Of a stretch of 64,000 nt of DNA, positions 34,914 through 47,989 are shown piece by piece; within the stretch, counting starts at the first letter, position 1, and every line of letters starts with the position of its first letter. The stretch is taken from positions 4,278,847 through 4,342,846 of the forward strand of contig JAJEKV010000038.1 of the NCBI GenBank assembly GCA_021234155.1. The letters run 5' to 3'. The DNA is from Isoetes taiwanensis (Eukaryota > Streptophyta > Lycopodiopsida > Isoetales > Isoetaceae). The notes under the pieces were generated by a model. It saw only the letters and a program-made list of their open reading frames with translations, ran no database searches and was not told the DNA's origin. Made by a program: the position numbers and the translations under genes.

Positions 34914-35549
34914 TGATACGAATGCCCTATTTTTCCTGCAAAACTCATCAACTTATTAGAAAGTAAAGCACCACAGGGTACTCGATTTACCACCCAACCG
35001 GACCAACTAGAAGAGATGTCACCAAGTCAAGCTACTCCGCAAGACAAGATCTCTCTAGCCACCAACCACTGGTGTTACATGAACTCCTTCTAATGATATG
35101 ATCAAGCAAGGAACAAGAGATGATACTAGAAGGTAAGGCTAGACACATCATCAACATAGGAAGAAGCAGATCTAGCTGTGCAGTCAACTCAGACCCCTAT
35201 GGACCTTTCTGGGCATAACTTTCAAACCGTAAGGAATCTATGGACAACCAAGCCCAATCTGAAAACTAGACTTCAAGGGCTTTTCAACAAGGTAAGGATC
35301 GCTGATTTCTGAGCTGTGGTTGCGGAGATATCACATCTCAAATTTGTCCTTTTATTTATAGGTAATAATACCTTTTTTGCCTTTTTGCTTCTAAATAAAG
35401 GTCAAGGTTTATTTTTAGCTCCCTCTTTGATAATAGCAAGGCTTGGACCTACTGGATGACTTTCTTACTTGATCATATCAATACATATTGTTCCATGCAA
35501 GGCCACTCCCCCGAGCACCATTATTAGTTATTAACCTTAAACCATATCA
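34914..35549 (-). repeat. LTR (5' LTR of the element)
   Basis: Partner of 31922-32558. It would carry the promoter for leftward transcription. Confidence 0.95.
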
Positions 35550-35554
35550 TCTTA

Positions 35555-37016
35555 TGTAATAAATATACCCTTTTTAATTTGAAACACATTATCTTGGACG
35601 CCCCATTATTACAAACAGAAGTTGAGCATTATCCTATTTCTATTCCTTTTGAAAATGGTCAAAAGTTATTTCATGGACGTCCTCTTACAAATAGAAAAGG
35701 AACCTTTTTATGTCCACGCGAGGCTACACTAACATTATTGTAAAGATCTTGTCCCTATTCATTTACATTGCATGTTCTCATGTTCTGTAGAATAAATTCT
35801 ATCATTTTTTTATTAATATTGGTTTATGGGTATCTAGGAGGAGCCTCACCCTCCTATCTATTCCCGGGTTAAACTTCCCTGTAAAAAGTTTTTTTGTACC
35901 TTTTATACTCCCTTAAATATAAATATACCGACTTCAATCAAAAAAAAAAAAAAAAAAAAAAAAAAAATAGTACCTCGTATGTGAAGGAAATCAAGAGATG
36001 TCAATCTCAAGTTGGGCCCAAAAGCTTTAGGCCACCACAAAAATTTTGGAAGTAATAAGAACAAAGGAAAGATAAGTATCTTCTGCTCATGGATCAAGAA
36101 CTAATATAGAGTTTTTGGTTCATCCCCTGCCAGATTCTTCAATATAAGAAAAAAAAATAGTTGATACTGAAAGAGCAAGATGCATTGAAAAATATGGAAT
36201 GACCTATATAACAAGTGATTGGCTAGATCCAAGTAAGGTCTCTAGGCCTAGTATTACAAATGAAAAGCAATAGATGACCAAGTCACACTAGTAGACTTCA
36301 GCTACACAATCTTCTATAGAGATACATGATACATGTGATAAGGCTTGAAAATGATGCTTTTCAGACTTAAACGGTCTCGTATTATTTACCATGCAAAAAG
36401 CATAGAGCTCTGACGAACTTACAATAGAAACTTCTAGACTTCAAACTCCTACTACCTAATCAAGTTGCCATAAATGCAACCACTAAGAACCATCGATATC
36501 TGTTATGAATCTCCAAACATATTCATTATCTTGGTTAGGCTGCAAGAGGATGTTACCACTGTAGATTCCTAGTTGGAAGTCTAGCCAAGTCAACTTGTAA
36601 GTATTTTTAAACTTCTGCCATGAATGAGGGCATCGTTGGAATACTAAATCTGAGGGTGAATTATACCCTTAAATTGCGGCCTACTGAATTTTAGGATGCA
36701 TGATAGAGACCAAAGGAGCCGAGCCAGGGAGATGAGGCATAAGTATCTAGAGGAACGAAGGAACGAAGTCGCTATAGGATGCTTGGGTATATTGAATCTT
36801 GGAAAAATATGGGTACCAATTTCCAAGAGAATTCTAGTTGAGAATACGAATCCAGCCGTATTGATGCCTCTATGGATGACCAAATATGAACTAGTACTAT
36901 GGGCACTTTAAAGGGGGGAGAATCTCTACCTCATATAGAAGAACATCCTCCACCAAGACCCAAAACAAGTGTGACAGTGTGGGCCATTCATAAAGCTCTC
37001 CTTGTTAACTGATGTT
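35555..37016. other. No gene; dispersed repeat copy and a poly(A) tract
   Basis: A diverged third copy of the repeat seen at 24750-25015 lies at about 35655-35790. A run of 28 A at 35940-35967 probably marks the 3' end of a retroposed sequence on the plus strand. No coding region is recognised in 35968-37016. Confidence 0.5.
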
Positions 37017-38790
37017 TTATATTGCATATATAGTGCCTTCTAGTCTGCTATCACTCATAGCCAGATACAAGTGACCCAAAATGTGGTACCTTAGATGATG
37101 TGAGGACGAGATGAAGAGCAGCTTAGTTTTATACAATCTAATGGCCTGGGAAAAAGTATCCAAAGCATCTAAGTGCTGCTGTATATTAGCCGGGATGCCA
37201 GCTAAGAGATAACGTATATGAGCTGGGGAATGATATGTATGCATGAGTTGTGGCTTGTCACCCTTATGTTAATAAGCCAATCCTCTAATCGGTCAATGTA
37301 TAGGCCAAACAATGTTGGAGAAGTGTGCAGCCCTAGAGGGACTCCCAAATGCATCAATCTCTCCCATAGCCTCTCGTAAGGCAACGTGCCGAAAGCCTCT
37401 GTAAAATTGACGAAGCAGCAATAATGTCCATTTCTATTATCTAATATCAAGGCTCGTAACTGATGCTCGAGACGCTAGTGGTTTTGCAAACAATGTGCTG
37501 ACTATATGATTGTGCAGTAGTTGGCTAGGCAATGGATTGCCTGCCTTGTAGATGGGAATGATCCTACTAGTGGTCCGCTAGGGATAGCCTTCTTAAAGCA
37601 CATTATTAAACAACGCATCTCTCGGAGGGGAACCATGTGTGGCCCTTCCCACTTGAACAGCTCTGCCAGCATGTCATTTAAGTCTGCCTCCTTGCCATTG
37701 GTAAGACATTGTAAGCTCTAAGCAACCATTGCCTCTGTGAGATTACTTGTGTCGGGCCCATCTGTGGGGATATCATAGTTCGCACCCCGAGAAGGTTATA
37801 GAATTGTTGCAAGTGCTTCACCCATTGCTCGAAAGTAATGTTCCCTTAGGTTGTAGAGGCTTTTGTAGTATTCTTGGCCAGAGTGTCATGGAATGATGAT
37901 TAAGGAGATAGAACATTTCCAAAAGCTGATGCTTTGTACCTGGCTTTCTTACCTTTGAAAATTAAAGTGCGATACTGTCGGATCGCGTTTAAGTTTCTTA
38001 CATTCATCATCAAACCATTGAACCCGAGAAAAACTTGTTGTCCTTGAAGGCCCTTGTGGGTGGCCCCTCCCAAAACATCCTTCGGCAGTAATTGTACATT
38101 GATCAACTAATTAGTCTGTTATTATAGCATGGGAAGTTGCAGAATTCCCACTAGCGCATCTATGAGCATCTGGACGTATGATTCTTCATGATCGTAATCC
38201 AAGCGCAACTAAGGCATACGGGGTCTTGCAGGACATGGATCTGAATAGGTTGCCAGGCTAACTGAAAGAAGATGGATTGATGATTTGAATCTACCTCTTC
38301 ATCTCTCTTGTCTAAGTCGATCTGCAGGCAATTTATAAGGTACAGATCCTGCTCAAGCACCAGCGTATAGTCCATGACACTAGAGCTGCTCCCTTAGTTC
38401 TCCTGCCAACAAGTGTAGCTGGAGGAGGATGGCCACTGTGCGAGACCATTGCAGATAACCAAGTCAAAGATGTTGCACATCTGAAGCAATTGTCTGTCAG
38501 ATGATAGAATACATCCAGTCACGCACTATATAGTGTGTGACTAGATGTACTCTATCATCTGACACATGGGACAAAGAAGTCTTTGCAAGGCAGAGCTGTA
38601 ATACATCATCAACCAAGGGATGCAATCTTTATTAATTGTTCTATGCCAACGTGTGCATGAAATCTCCAATTAACATGACATGTCCCAACGGTATATGCTG
38701 CTATATGTCAGCATATATATCGATATACGGGCCTATCGCCTAGCCACAAGAGGGGTAAGTAGCATGCTGCCACAAAAAGGGGACAGTCTA
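37017..38790 (-). pseudogene. Decayed LINE (second family)
   Basis: Reverse-transcriptase pieces in several frames: CFVNFTEAFGTLPYERLWER, then RLMHLGVPLGLH and SPTLFGLYIDRLEDWL (37202-37450), and IPANIQQHLDALDTFSQAIR (37017-37244). About 38730-38790 aligns with 20060-20110, the endonuclease region of the relic at 18.8-20.8 kb. All frames are broken. Same family as the relics at 18.8 and 55.7 kb. Confidence 0.75.
38495..38564. repeat. 70-bp near-perfect palindrome
   Basis: Two 35-bp arms without a spacer, differing at three positions (outer ends TGTCAGATGATAGA, centre CACTATATAGTG). It lies inside the LINE relic and has no counterpart in the related relic, so it was acquired later, by a small insertion or an inverted duplication. 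Confidence 0.9.
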
Positions 38791-40549
38791 TCAGCACTAC
38801 AATGAATGGTTCAACAACAATCTTGACAGCCATAACCAAACCATCAATCCTTTATTATAGCCTTCCATTTTGTCCTTTATATTCTCTCATTCCATCAACC
38901 ATGCTCATTCCCATGATTTCCAGAAATCAACTTTTGAAGGTCATGGTTGGTTATTTTGTTTGCTTTTACAGGAATTCGAGGACAGAGACTTGAAGAATTC
39001 TTATTGAATACATGCTTCCAAGAATCAGAACTCCACTTGGGATTTTCTGAGATACAATCCGGATTTTGTTGAACTATTATCACTACTGCTATCTCTATCT
39101 GCATACTATTATTATTATTTCTCTTTGATGCTCATGAAGAGTATCAAATTTTCTCCTTTTGTCATGCCTTTTAATAGTGTGACAATAGGACTGTATGGCT
39201 TTATCTAATTAATGGAAAAATCTACCCTTACTCTCAAAAAAAAACTAGCAAAAAGGCACGCCAGAGGCCATAGAATTAGGTCATGGTAATTGGATGCCAA
39301 AAGATAATTGAATACCAAAAGATAAATTATCTTTTACGCTTTTTTCAAACCATTTGAAAGCCTAACCCTGCGTTTAAGGTACCAGTATTTCCTAGTTTTG
39401 GAAGGGCAGGATATGAGCTTGTTGTAGCCATCTTTGGTTGTGTTGTAAGTTTTATATAATGTCTTTGAATTTTGCAACTTGCCGAACTCTGGTTTTGGCT
39501 TCTCTAATTGATTACATTGGCTAACCTATACAAGTACAATTTCTATATTGCATATGTCGAATTCTAGAGCAAGGCAATACCAAACATATATTAATGCCCC
39601 TCTTTTAGAATCATGTCCAATGCCACAATAAGACAATACAAAGCAATGAGCCTACCCCAAAGTTCATACACTTCCTCTCATTTGAACGGCTAGACAATAT
39701 CATTTTATTATCTGCTCCTATATTTATATGACTCAAAGTGGAAGTCATAGAACTCCATATAGGAAATTCCTAAAATAGAATCGTATTTATGCCCGGCAAC
39801 ATCGGGCACCCGTTATTAGTAATAGTATATTTCTAAATCTTTTGAAATGGCATATGGTTTCTCATGGAACTATGAAATGGTTGTGTGGTGGTGGTGGGGG
39901 GGGGTGGGGGGGGGGGGCTCTTATTTTTTTCTTCAATGGTTTATGGTTCCTGAGTTGAATTAAGGAATGGTTGGGGATTATGTTTCTAAAAAGCGTATGG
40001 CTACACATAATGGCTTTTTTAACCCAATACTAAAATAATAGCCCAAAACCGTCTTACCAGTATAATTCTTTTGTGTGATCAAACACTTGTCTTTCATAAT
40101 GAAACTTTAAGCTAATTGTTCCCAACAAATGGAGAGCAAATGTTCCAATCAAATTAGCAATAAAGGGGACAACATTTGAAATGGACAACATTTAAACTTA
40201 GATAAAGTCGTGGCCAAGCGATATAGCAATGTTCAAAGTGTACAGTAATGCTTCGTCAGCTACAAGGATGTTTAGTGCTTCATTAGGGATGAGGCAAATA
40301 AATAATGGACAACCATTGTGATGTAAACTCCTATCTCACCAAATCTGATTTACTGGACATTCTTGTGTCATACAGTCAATCACATTTATCTGATACAGGG
40401 CAGTGTAAAGTTGGATATAAGGTCACAAATTTAAAAGAACAACTTCAATATAAAATTTGAATATAAAATTTGCTTCAAGCACAACTTGTTGATACAGTAT
40501 AAGTTCGATTATGATTTTCAACAGCAAGACAAACAACACTTTTCTGCAG
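38791..40549. other. No gene; G-rich tract
   Basis: A plus-strand 3'-end-like sequence (GGCTTTATCTAATTAATGG with a following A9 run at about 39235-39245) may be the tail of an L1. A run of mostly G at 39887-39917 could form a G-quadruplex. No coding region is seen. Confidence 0.45.
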
Positions 40550-40891
40550 GAGATGAAAGAACAGTGAAGAGACTAAGGCTCTCCAAGACATTGACCATTT
40601 CAGATACTACAGATCTCGCTGATGCGTGCAAACGAGTGGCTACCAGAAGAGTATGTGATGCCCTGTTATTAAATTCTAGTGCCCTCCTGTGTGGAATAGT
40701 TACAGATAAGGTATTTACAAGTGCATTTGTCAAACCCTTTCTCTGATGTTGCAGCTATTCATGGAACTTCATAAACTGTTCAGGACATCATTCTTAGAGT
40801 TATTGCAGTAGGTCTTAAACCAGAAGATACATTGGTTTTAAAAGTTATCACAAGGAAACCAAGTTTTATCATGGCTGACAGCTTGCTCCAC
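40550..40891 (+). pseudogene. CBSCBSPB-type (CBS-domain) gene fragment, two exons
   Basis: After an acceptor TTTTCTGCAG ending at 40549, the sequence reads DERTVKRLRLSKTLTI, then ADACKRVATRR and SSALLCGIVTDK, the start of the first CBS domain of plant CBS/PB1 proteins. A 73-bp GT-AG intron (40711-40783) interrupts exactly between DK and DI; the second exon reads DIILRVIAVGLKPEDTLVLK and then PSFIMADSL. The similarity is lost after this, and neither the second CBS pair nor the PB1 domain is found in the window. CBS domains bind adenosyl ligands. With the intron retained this is a genomic duplicate or captured fragment, not a processed copy. Confidence 0.8.
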
Positions 40892-42624
40892 CTTGTTCTC
40901 CTGCAAGTTTGTAATAAAAATATAATAATTGAAATATGGCAGGCATTTCGAAAGGTAAATAAACACTAACGTTATGCAAGTTCCTCACAGTCCAACTAAT
41001 ATACCAAGGCATGCTATGTAAAGTAGTTCTATCTCAAATTCAGACCAATAGCAACACTAGTTCAGACCTAGATATAACATGCTTAGAAAAAAAAGACATG
41101 TACTTTAGATCAGTGCATGCATAAAACCCAAAAAATCAGTGATTTATCCACACTGTTTATTTCAGATTTTAGCCAAACTCAGTTTCCTTTCTAGACAGAT
41201 TTAAATTTAGTAGTAGTGCTGGATTATCTTATGAGTCACTGCTAAAGTTTGAAAGTAGATAGCAAAAGGATGGTTTAGGATGAGACCCTACAACTGACTC
41301 TCCGGATCCTGTTTGCATTAAGTAATAATGACTGCAAACTCCTTCTCAAAGATGAATCCTCCAAAAGTCATAATCCTATTTTGGATTTGCAGCCTATCTA
41401 GAATGGCTGCGACTAGGCAACTCCAAATGCATCATGTTATATGCACGATTAGAAAGCACAGTTTGTCTGTGGTAAATATCAGAGAATTAAAAGGCGCTTG
41501 ATTGTAATAGAAAACTCTTGGTGAACACATAGAATGAGAGCTTAAATATTTGCATCAAGTAAATGAAAGAAGTCTTGGCTTGGATGTTGGGTTTTTTGCA
41601 CTGATAAAGGCACTATGAAGGCAAGCAGGATAATGCAATTGTTCTCCTTCATACGAATAACTTTGCCACGCTTGCAAGAACTTCAGAACTAAAAATACTG
41701 TCACTTCCTTGTTGCCCTTATTCATCCCACTCTTCTAAAGTTTGTCTAAAGCATGCTAACCAATTACATACAAAGCATTCTATCTGTGTAGCATTAATCA
41801 TAGGCATGCAGTTCGAGTACGCGGTACTTCACAATTTATCTACTTCCATCTACATCGGACATGCTAACAAGGAAGGAGCTGGACAATGTATTTAAGATGT
41901 TAATCAGTTGACTAGTTGACTGCTTTGGAGGTGTGAGGCATGTATCAGATTAATTCCTGTAAAAATTGGGGATTTAAAGCATGAACTTCAGGATAATCCA
42001 CATGGTTTTCTGCTCATATGAGAGCGAATAGCAAATGAGATGACATTTCTTTCAGGCATTTTGCTGATAGCTTGATTCACCTGCTGAATGTAGTATTAAG
42101 GCCCCATAATCCGGAAAACTAAACTATCATTCCACAACATGCTAATTAGTCCTTGAACAGTATTGTTCTGTATCGTTCTGCAGTGACTCCAATGACCAGT
42201 AGCAAATTAATGAAGACACGTCATGACAGACAATGGAAGTACTATTAACTGCTGCATATCCATACTGATGGGAAACCACGCCATTTTATACTGATGCTCT
42301 TATTTAATCTATAGATGGAAAATGTATTGGTGTAAAAGAACTCAGTAAAAGTTCATGCATGAAGCTGAGAAAGACTTTTCCAGAGAAGGCAAAGCCATAC
42401 CAGACAGGGTTCTCTTTAAGAAATCTGCAAGCGTTTGAGCAGGGTATACATTTGCTAGCAAAATGCAATGACCAGCCAAGAGTCCCCAAGACCTGCGTTT
42501 TACAAAAACCCACAAAAGATATTTCGTCGGAAACCAAGAAAAGCCGATTTGCAAGATCAGAAGCCAAACAAGAAAATGAAAGCAGACCAAATGTAGCAGA
42601 GAAACCACAAAATCTGTTAGATTG
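40892..42624. other. No gene recognised
   Basis: No further CBSCBSPB exon is visible on the plus strand. On the minus strand a good acceptor (CTTGCAG at about 42430) precedes a short frame with FLKENPVWYGFAFSGKVFL, which may belong to the putative gene starting at 42921. Confidence 0.35.
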
Positions 42625-42689
42625 TTAATCAAACATGTAAAAAACATTCAATGTAAACTTATCAAACCGAAGACAAAACAGTAGACTGA

Positions 42690-42921
42690 AGAGAAATCTA
42701 CATATTTTATACTGATAGGCGATAAATGCGTACCAGCCAAGGAATGTGAATGCAACTGGTAGAAGCAGAGCTTGGAAACCGATTCTGGCATTGAGATTGT
42801 GAAAAGCAGAGTAATAAGCATTTCCACTCCTGGAATCTGTAATGGGTAACCAAGCATCTTGAGGCCAGAAGATCAGGCTCCAACCATTCCAGTTCTTGCT
42901 ATTTGTTCCCATGTTTTCCAT
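42690..42921 (-). CDS. Hypothetical first exon, membrane-like
   Basis: From ATG 42921 the frame reads MENMGTNSKNWNGWSL and then a hydrophobic segment GFQALLLPVAFTFLGWYAFI that would span a membrane. Upstream, at 42966-42975, is AAACCCTAAA, a telo-box as found in many plant promoters and leaders. A GT donor at about 42690 and an acceptor near 42430 are possible, but the joined frame is not convincing. No family is recognised. Confidence 0.35.
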
Positions 42922-43288
42922 TATTTCAGCATTGAATTAAAATGAGACGGCAGTGCCTGTGTTCGAAACCCTAAAATAATCATTTTGTCCATGCGAAATT
43001 AGGGTATGCTACAATTACGACTTAGGGAAGACCTAAATGGGTACGGAGACACAAGAAGAGAAGCGTTGCTTTGCAACAGCCTTTAACAATGCCTATCTCC
43101 GTATCCATTTTTATGGCCTTATCTAATTTTGGTGGCCATCGATCTCTTTAATTCAAGATCTAACGATGAAAGTAATGCCACATCGGTTTTTGTTGAGGTG
43201 GAGGTGCTACGTGGATAGCCTAGAATTGCAAGGAATGCTGTAGGCTTAGTTAGGCTGGCGTGCTAAAAAAAAAAAAAAAAAAAAAAAA

Positions 43289-45510
43289 ACCCGGTGAACT
43301 AGTTAAACCTAGCACAAACATCAGCTTTGATCAATCCCTCCGCTGTCTTATCTGGCCATACAAAGACTTTTCAGTCCAAGATGGTACCGTATATCCAGGG
43401 AAAACAGTTAGCATCTATTAGACATAACACAATGCTACCCAGAGAAAACTCCCTAAAATCAGGTAGTATAATATGCCAGATGTGCCATGGTCCATACCGT
43501 CCAATAAATAGAGCAAGACTAGATGACCCAGATAATCTAGTTACATGAGTAACTTGCATCTCGTATAGTGCATAGGAACTTTACAAAAGCAAGACCGCTT
43601 TTTCACTAAGATAGAAAAACCATGCTACATGAGAAACTTGCACCTCCCATTGTGCATAGGAACCATACAAAAGCAAGACCTCTTTATTACTATGATAGAA
43701 AAAACTTGCATAGAGTTATGCTTTCAGTAAGAACGTTATTTGCTCACAAATCACCCTGACTTGTTTTTACAATCATTCATTTTTGGCCAATAAGCATGAA
43801 TTCATCTTAGTACATTCCTACTATAGATGCTAAATTATTCAAATGCCATTTCTGATAATATTCCGTAAAACAGATGTAACCAGCATATCAATACCAAACA
43901 TTGTTTGGTTATCCAACTATAAGATAACTCAGCAGCAATAAGAAATATCCACAACATATTCCTTTTCCTTTCATTTATCACTGTTATATGGGATTACCTG
44001 GTAGTACAAAGCCCAACTTTAACGAAATGTACTGGTGACAGAAATATTTACGATAGTCTAGCATAAATCTGTCAAAAAACTTTTGTTCCAATCTTGCTAA
44101 AGACAGAGAAATAAGTTACCTTTAAGAGTATTAGTAAGCAAGGATGCAGATCTGAAAACATGGATCTGATTCATGAACTAACAATATTATGTATCACTTT
44201 GTAGCTTTACCAACTTTCAGCCGTATTTTCTTCAAGCTTCCTTCTATTTCTAGTTTCCAAGCTCAATCACAATCTAATCGACAAAAGGACAACATTAGGA
44301 AGAGAAGCCCGTACCTGCAGCCAAACAATACACTGTTAGCATGAAAATGGTAACAGTGCAAGGGCCAAAAGGTACATTGGGCTTCTCGGTTCATCACCGA
44401 TTGCCTAATGTAGACCTTTTGCCCAAAAGATCAAATAAGCATAGGAAGGAAAGAAAGAGAGAAAGCCTATTTTGAACTAATGGGAGAGAAATAACTCAAC
44501 CAAGTTACAGTAATAACAATGAGCAGAATGCAATTGATCCTTATAAGGACCATTGTTTAGATAAGAAATCAGATTTAGGGGTATCAAAACCCAAAATGAC
44601 AAGTAGAAAAAGATCACAGCACTTATAATATAGAGAAGCACAAACTATATCCAGGACATAAGCCATCAAAAACTTATTAACCAGCTTCATGCCATTTATT
44701 TTTATTAAGAAAAAATCACTGCCATACCTTGTTTACTTCGATTTAAGACAGCAGCTCATCATTTTAAGGACGAAATGGGTAGCTTCATGCAATCTTCCAG
44801 ATCAATCTTTGTGTGCATGCAAAATGCCAACTGCTGTGTAGTGTAGGAACGACTCATCTATGCCGTGTTTGACAGAGTCTATGGACAGGACATTCATCCT
44901 TAAAAAAAGGGGGCAACTCCAAATCCAATGCTTATATGCGAGAGTGAAGACACCATTTCTGAGAGAAGGTCGGCAGAAAATTATAGGGCAGAGCCCAGCA
45001 AAACAGGCCGGATATCAAGGCGCCGCCCAACCATCATATAGTTCGGGACAACTTAGGTATTTGCAGAGAAAAGTATTCTAAGGGGGGAAAAAAATTAGTT
45101 AAGGTAAAATCTTACCTAGATATGGTCTGCAAAAAGTCTTCTTGTGCAGAGCCCAGCAAATTCATGCTATTGTCACCCACTGGATATTAAGCAGCCACCC
45201 ATAATAAACATCAAGATTTACATCAAGATTTCTTATTTTACCATGGGTCTATTTAAAGTCCAATGGTTTATTTTTTCGTAACCATGCTTAAAATTTATGA
45301 GATGCCCCATAGTTCAAATAGAAAATTGACACTAGGGTATTTACTAGAGAAACTGGACCAACGAACAGTCAGTCAATACGTAAGCATATTATCAGTGTAA
45401 CAATATTATCAGTGTAACATGCATCAAACAACCCGGGCCCTGATATAAATTGGCAAAGGAAAGTATCTTAAGGTGCACAATTAGATTAATCATGCAAGCT
45501 TTATATAAAA
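43289..45510. repeat. Segmental duplication, copy 1 (uninterrupted)
   Basis: Starts directly after a run of A at 43266-43289 and ends at TTTATATAAAAAAAA. The whole segment is repeated at 46397-47204 plus 51524-52917. The copies differ only by scattered substitutions and a few indels (for example a 20-bp piece at about 45082-45101 present only here). Copy 1 has the uninterrupted junction AAAACTTTTGTTCC at about 44076-44090, i.e. the empty site of the 4.3-kb insertion in copy 2. No coding gene is recognised within it. Confidence 0.93.
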
Positions 45511-46396
45511 AAAACCCTACCTCCAACCGTAGAGTGGGGCATAATAAATTTCCTGCTTTATTCAGATACAGGGGTGGCAGGCCCCCCTACCAGTGAGCAG
45601 GAGCCATGCCACACCCAATGCAAGCTATCTGCCAACTTATGCATAAATAAGGCATGAAAGTGTTTATACCTCAAATTCAGAAGCAGTTATCAATATCCTG
45701 CACACTCCCATTGGAGTCAAACTTCTATCATAGAGATGACAACCCTATAAGATACTTAGAAAGGATGCATAAAGTGAAGGCCGAATGGCAAAGCCGAGTG
45801 GCACTTTTGGCATTGATGCCGAAATAAGTACTACCATATAAATATATGATATTACGAGACATATTATCATGAAGACCAAAAAAAACAGCATCATGAGCCA
45901 AGACCAGTTTAAATATATGAAAGAACTTTCATATGTAGTCATACCTCAAATTTATGACCCCTGCATTTAGTGCATCTGAACCTCATCAATAGCACATACA
46001 AGCATGTCTGGTGAATTCATCCTCTCAAGTCGAATCTGCATAACCCATTTTAAACACAGGATATTGTGTTTCTCATATCCTAAGCCCACAAGTAGGATAA
46101 CAATCCTGAACAAAGGCATCTTTTGATTCCCATATTCTGCCAAGCCACTGCCACATTCCATATTTTTCTTATCATAACCACATCACGTGAAGTGGAATCA
46201 TTATTTTGAGCTCGCACTCATGTTGATTTACATATTCTGCCTGTCATCTTGCAATAGAAGTATAAGAAATTAGAAAAGTAATGCACAAGGCAAGAGATAC
46301 CAAAAGATATCTATGCTTAAATATATACTCAAATGAGAAAACACCTTAACCAAGGAAACATGGCAGCACTGATAAGACCAATGCACAGAAGTGTCA
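45511..46396. other. Spacer between the duplicate copies, no gene
   Basis: Unique sequence between the two copies. No domain, repeat or signal is recognised. Confidence 0.45.
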
Positions 46397-47204
46397 TAAA
46401 AAAAACCGGCTTGAACTAGTTAAACCTAGCACAAACAGCTTTGGTCAATCCCTCCGCTGTCTTATCTGGCCATACAAAGACTTTTCAGTCCAAGATGGTA
46501 CCATATATCCAGGGAAAACAGTTAGCATCTATTAGACATAACACAATGCTACCCAGAGAAAACTCCCTAAAATCAGGTAGTATAATATGCCAGATGTGCC
46601 ATGGTCCATACCGTCCAATAAATAGAGCAAGACCATTAATACTAGATGACCCAGATAATCTAGTTACATGAGTAACTTGCATCTCGTATAGTGCATAGGA
46701 ACTTTACAAAAGCAAGACCGCTTTTTCACTAAGATAGAAAAACCATGCTACATGAGAAACTTGCACCTCCCATTGTGCATAGGAACCATACAAAAGCAAG
46801 ACCTCTTTATTACTATGATAGAAAAAACTTGCATAGAGTTATGCTTTCAGTAAGAACGTTATTTGCTCACAAATCACCCTGACTTGTTTTTACAATCATT
46901 CATTTTTGGCCAATAAGCATGAATTCATCTTAGTACATTCCTACTATAGATGCTAAATTATTCAAATGCCATTTCTGATAATATTCCGTAAAACAGATGT
47001 AACCAGCATATCAATACCAAACATTGTTTGGTTATCCAACTATAAGACTCAGCAACAATAAGAAATATCCACAACATATTCCTTTTCCTTTCATTTATCA
47101 CTGTTATATGGGATTACCTGGTAGTACAAAGCCCAACTTTAACGAAATGTACTGGTGACAGAAATATTTACGATAGTCTAGCATAAATCTGTCAAAAAAC
47201 TTTT
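46397..47204. repeat. Segmental duplication, copy 2, left part
   Basis: Matches 43289-44084 of copy 1. Ends at TTTT (47201-47204), the left target duplication of the inserted element. Confidence 0.93.
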
Positions 47205-47989
47205 AAGTCGTATTTAATTAAACTGGGACTCATTCCATTCCCACTTTTTTTCGGAACCCTGTTATTTTACACAAAAAGGAGCACCCCGACCCGAAAACTG
47301 TCCATAATTCGAATTTTTGTCTGTTAGTGTGCATCCAAGCTTTCTTCCAGTTTTGTCTTGATAGCGAGTCGAGAACAAGAACAATGCCACAAACATAGGA
47401 ATTTCATTACAGATTGAAACCAAAGTTCTAGTTGAAAAAGATTCTTAGTTGAACATTTTGGCTCTATTTTCTTAGGTGGGTAGACAAGAGATCACAAATT
47501 CCAACAAAAATTTCGCAAATTGTTTACTTAATCACCAAAAAATACTAGTTTTGAGATACCTTATATTTATAAATGGGCTCATTACAATATATATTACAGT
47601 GGGTGAAGAGACCATAGTGGTCGTATGGGCACAAAGATTACACCCTCTTCACACATGAACCACCTAGTGCAAACGGTGCGTGGAGCTCTCTCCAAGTCAC
47701 GGAGCAACTTACAAACGATAGAAATTTGTATGAGGAGTTCCTTATTGGGCCACATGCTTGTATGTCCAACTGATGTCACCACCCTCTTCGCGGCATCTTT
47801 CTTCAATGAACTGGTCTTTTCATTGCTCCCAAGCAATGAACTGGTCTTTTCATTGCTCCCAAGCATGTACTATCTGGTCGAGATAAGAACTGCAAAAGAC
47901 AAAATCAAGTTAGTCAAGTGATGCTACAGGCAAAAAAAATAAAATAAAACATAGTTCTTAGGGCCATTTTTGGAAAATACAGGCCTAAG

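Larger units (their letters stand above)
31922..35549 (-). mobile_element. Complete non-autonomous LTR retrotransposon
   Basis: Two LTRs (31922-32558, 637 bp; 34914-35549, 636 bp) with TG...CA ends flank an internal region without gag or pol. The 5-bp target duplication TCTTA is present at 31917-31921 and 35550-35554. On the minus strand the primer-binding site TGGTATCAGAGCCC (34898-34911) lies 2 bp from the right LTR, and a polypurine tract (GAGAAGGGGAGGAAT) directly abuts the left LTR. The element is therefore transcribed leftward, with the right LTR as its 5' LTR. The LTRs differ by only about seven substitutions and one T-run indel by eye, so the insertion is fairly recent. A LINE 3' end sits inside it. 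Confidence 0.96.

Noticed and set aside
42304-42567. Second exon of the putative gene at 42921
   Set aside because: The acceptor is good, but no donor joins it in frame to the first exon without a stop or a shift; kept only as a remark.
44860-45081. Small ORF conserved in both duplicate copies (also 52299-52520)
   Set aside because: Its preservation follows from the recent duplication of the whole segment; the peptide has no domain and the flanking non-coding DNA is equally conserved.
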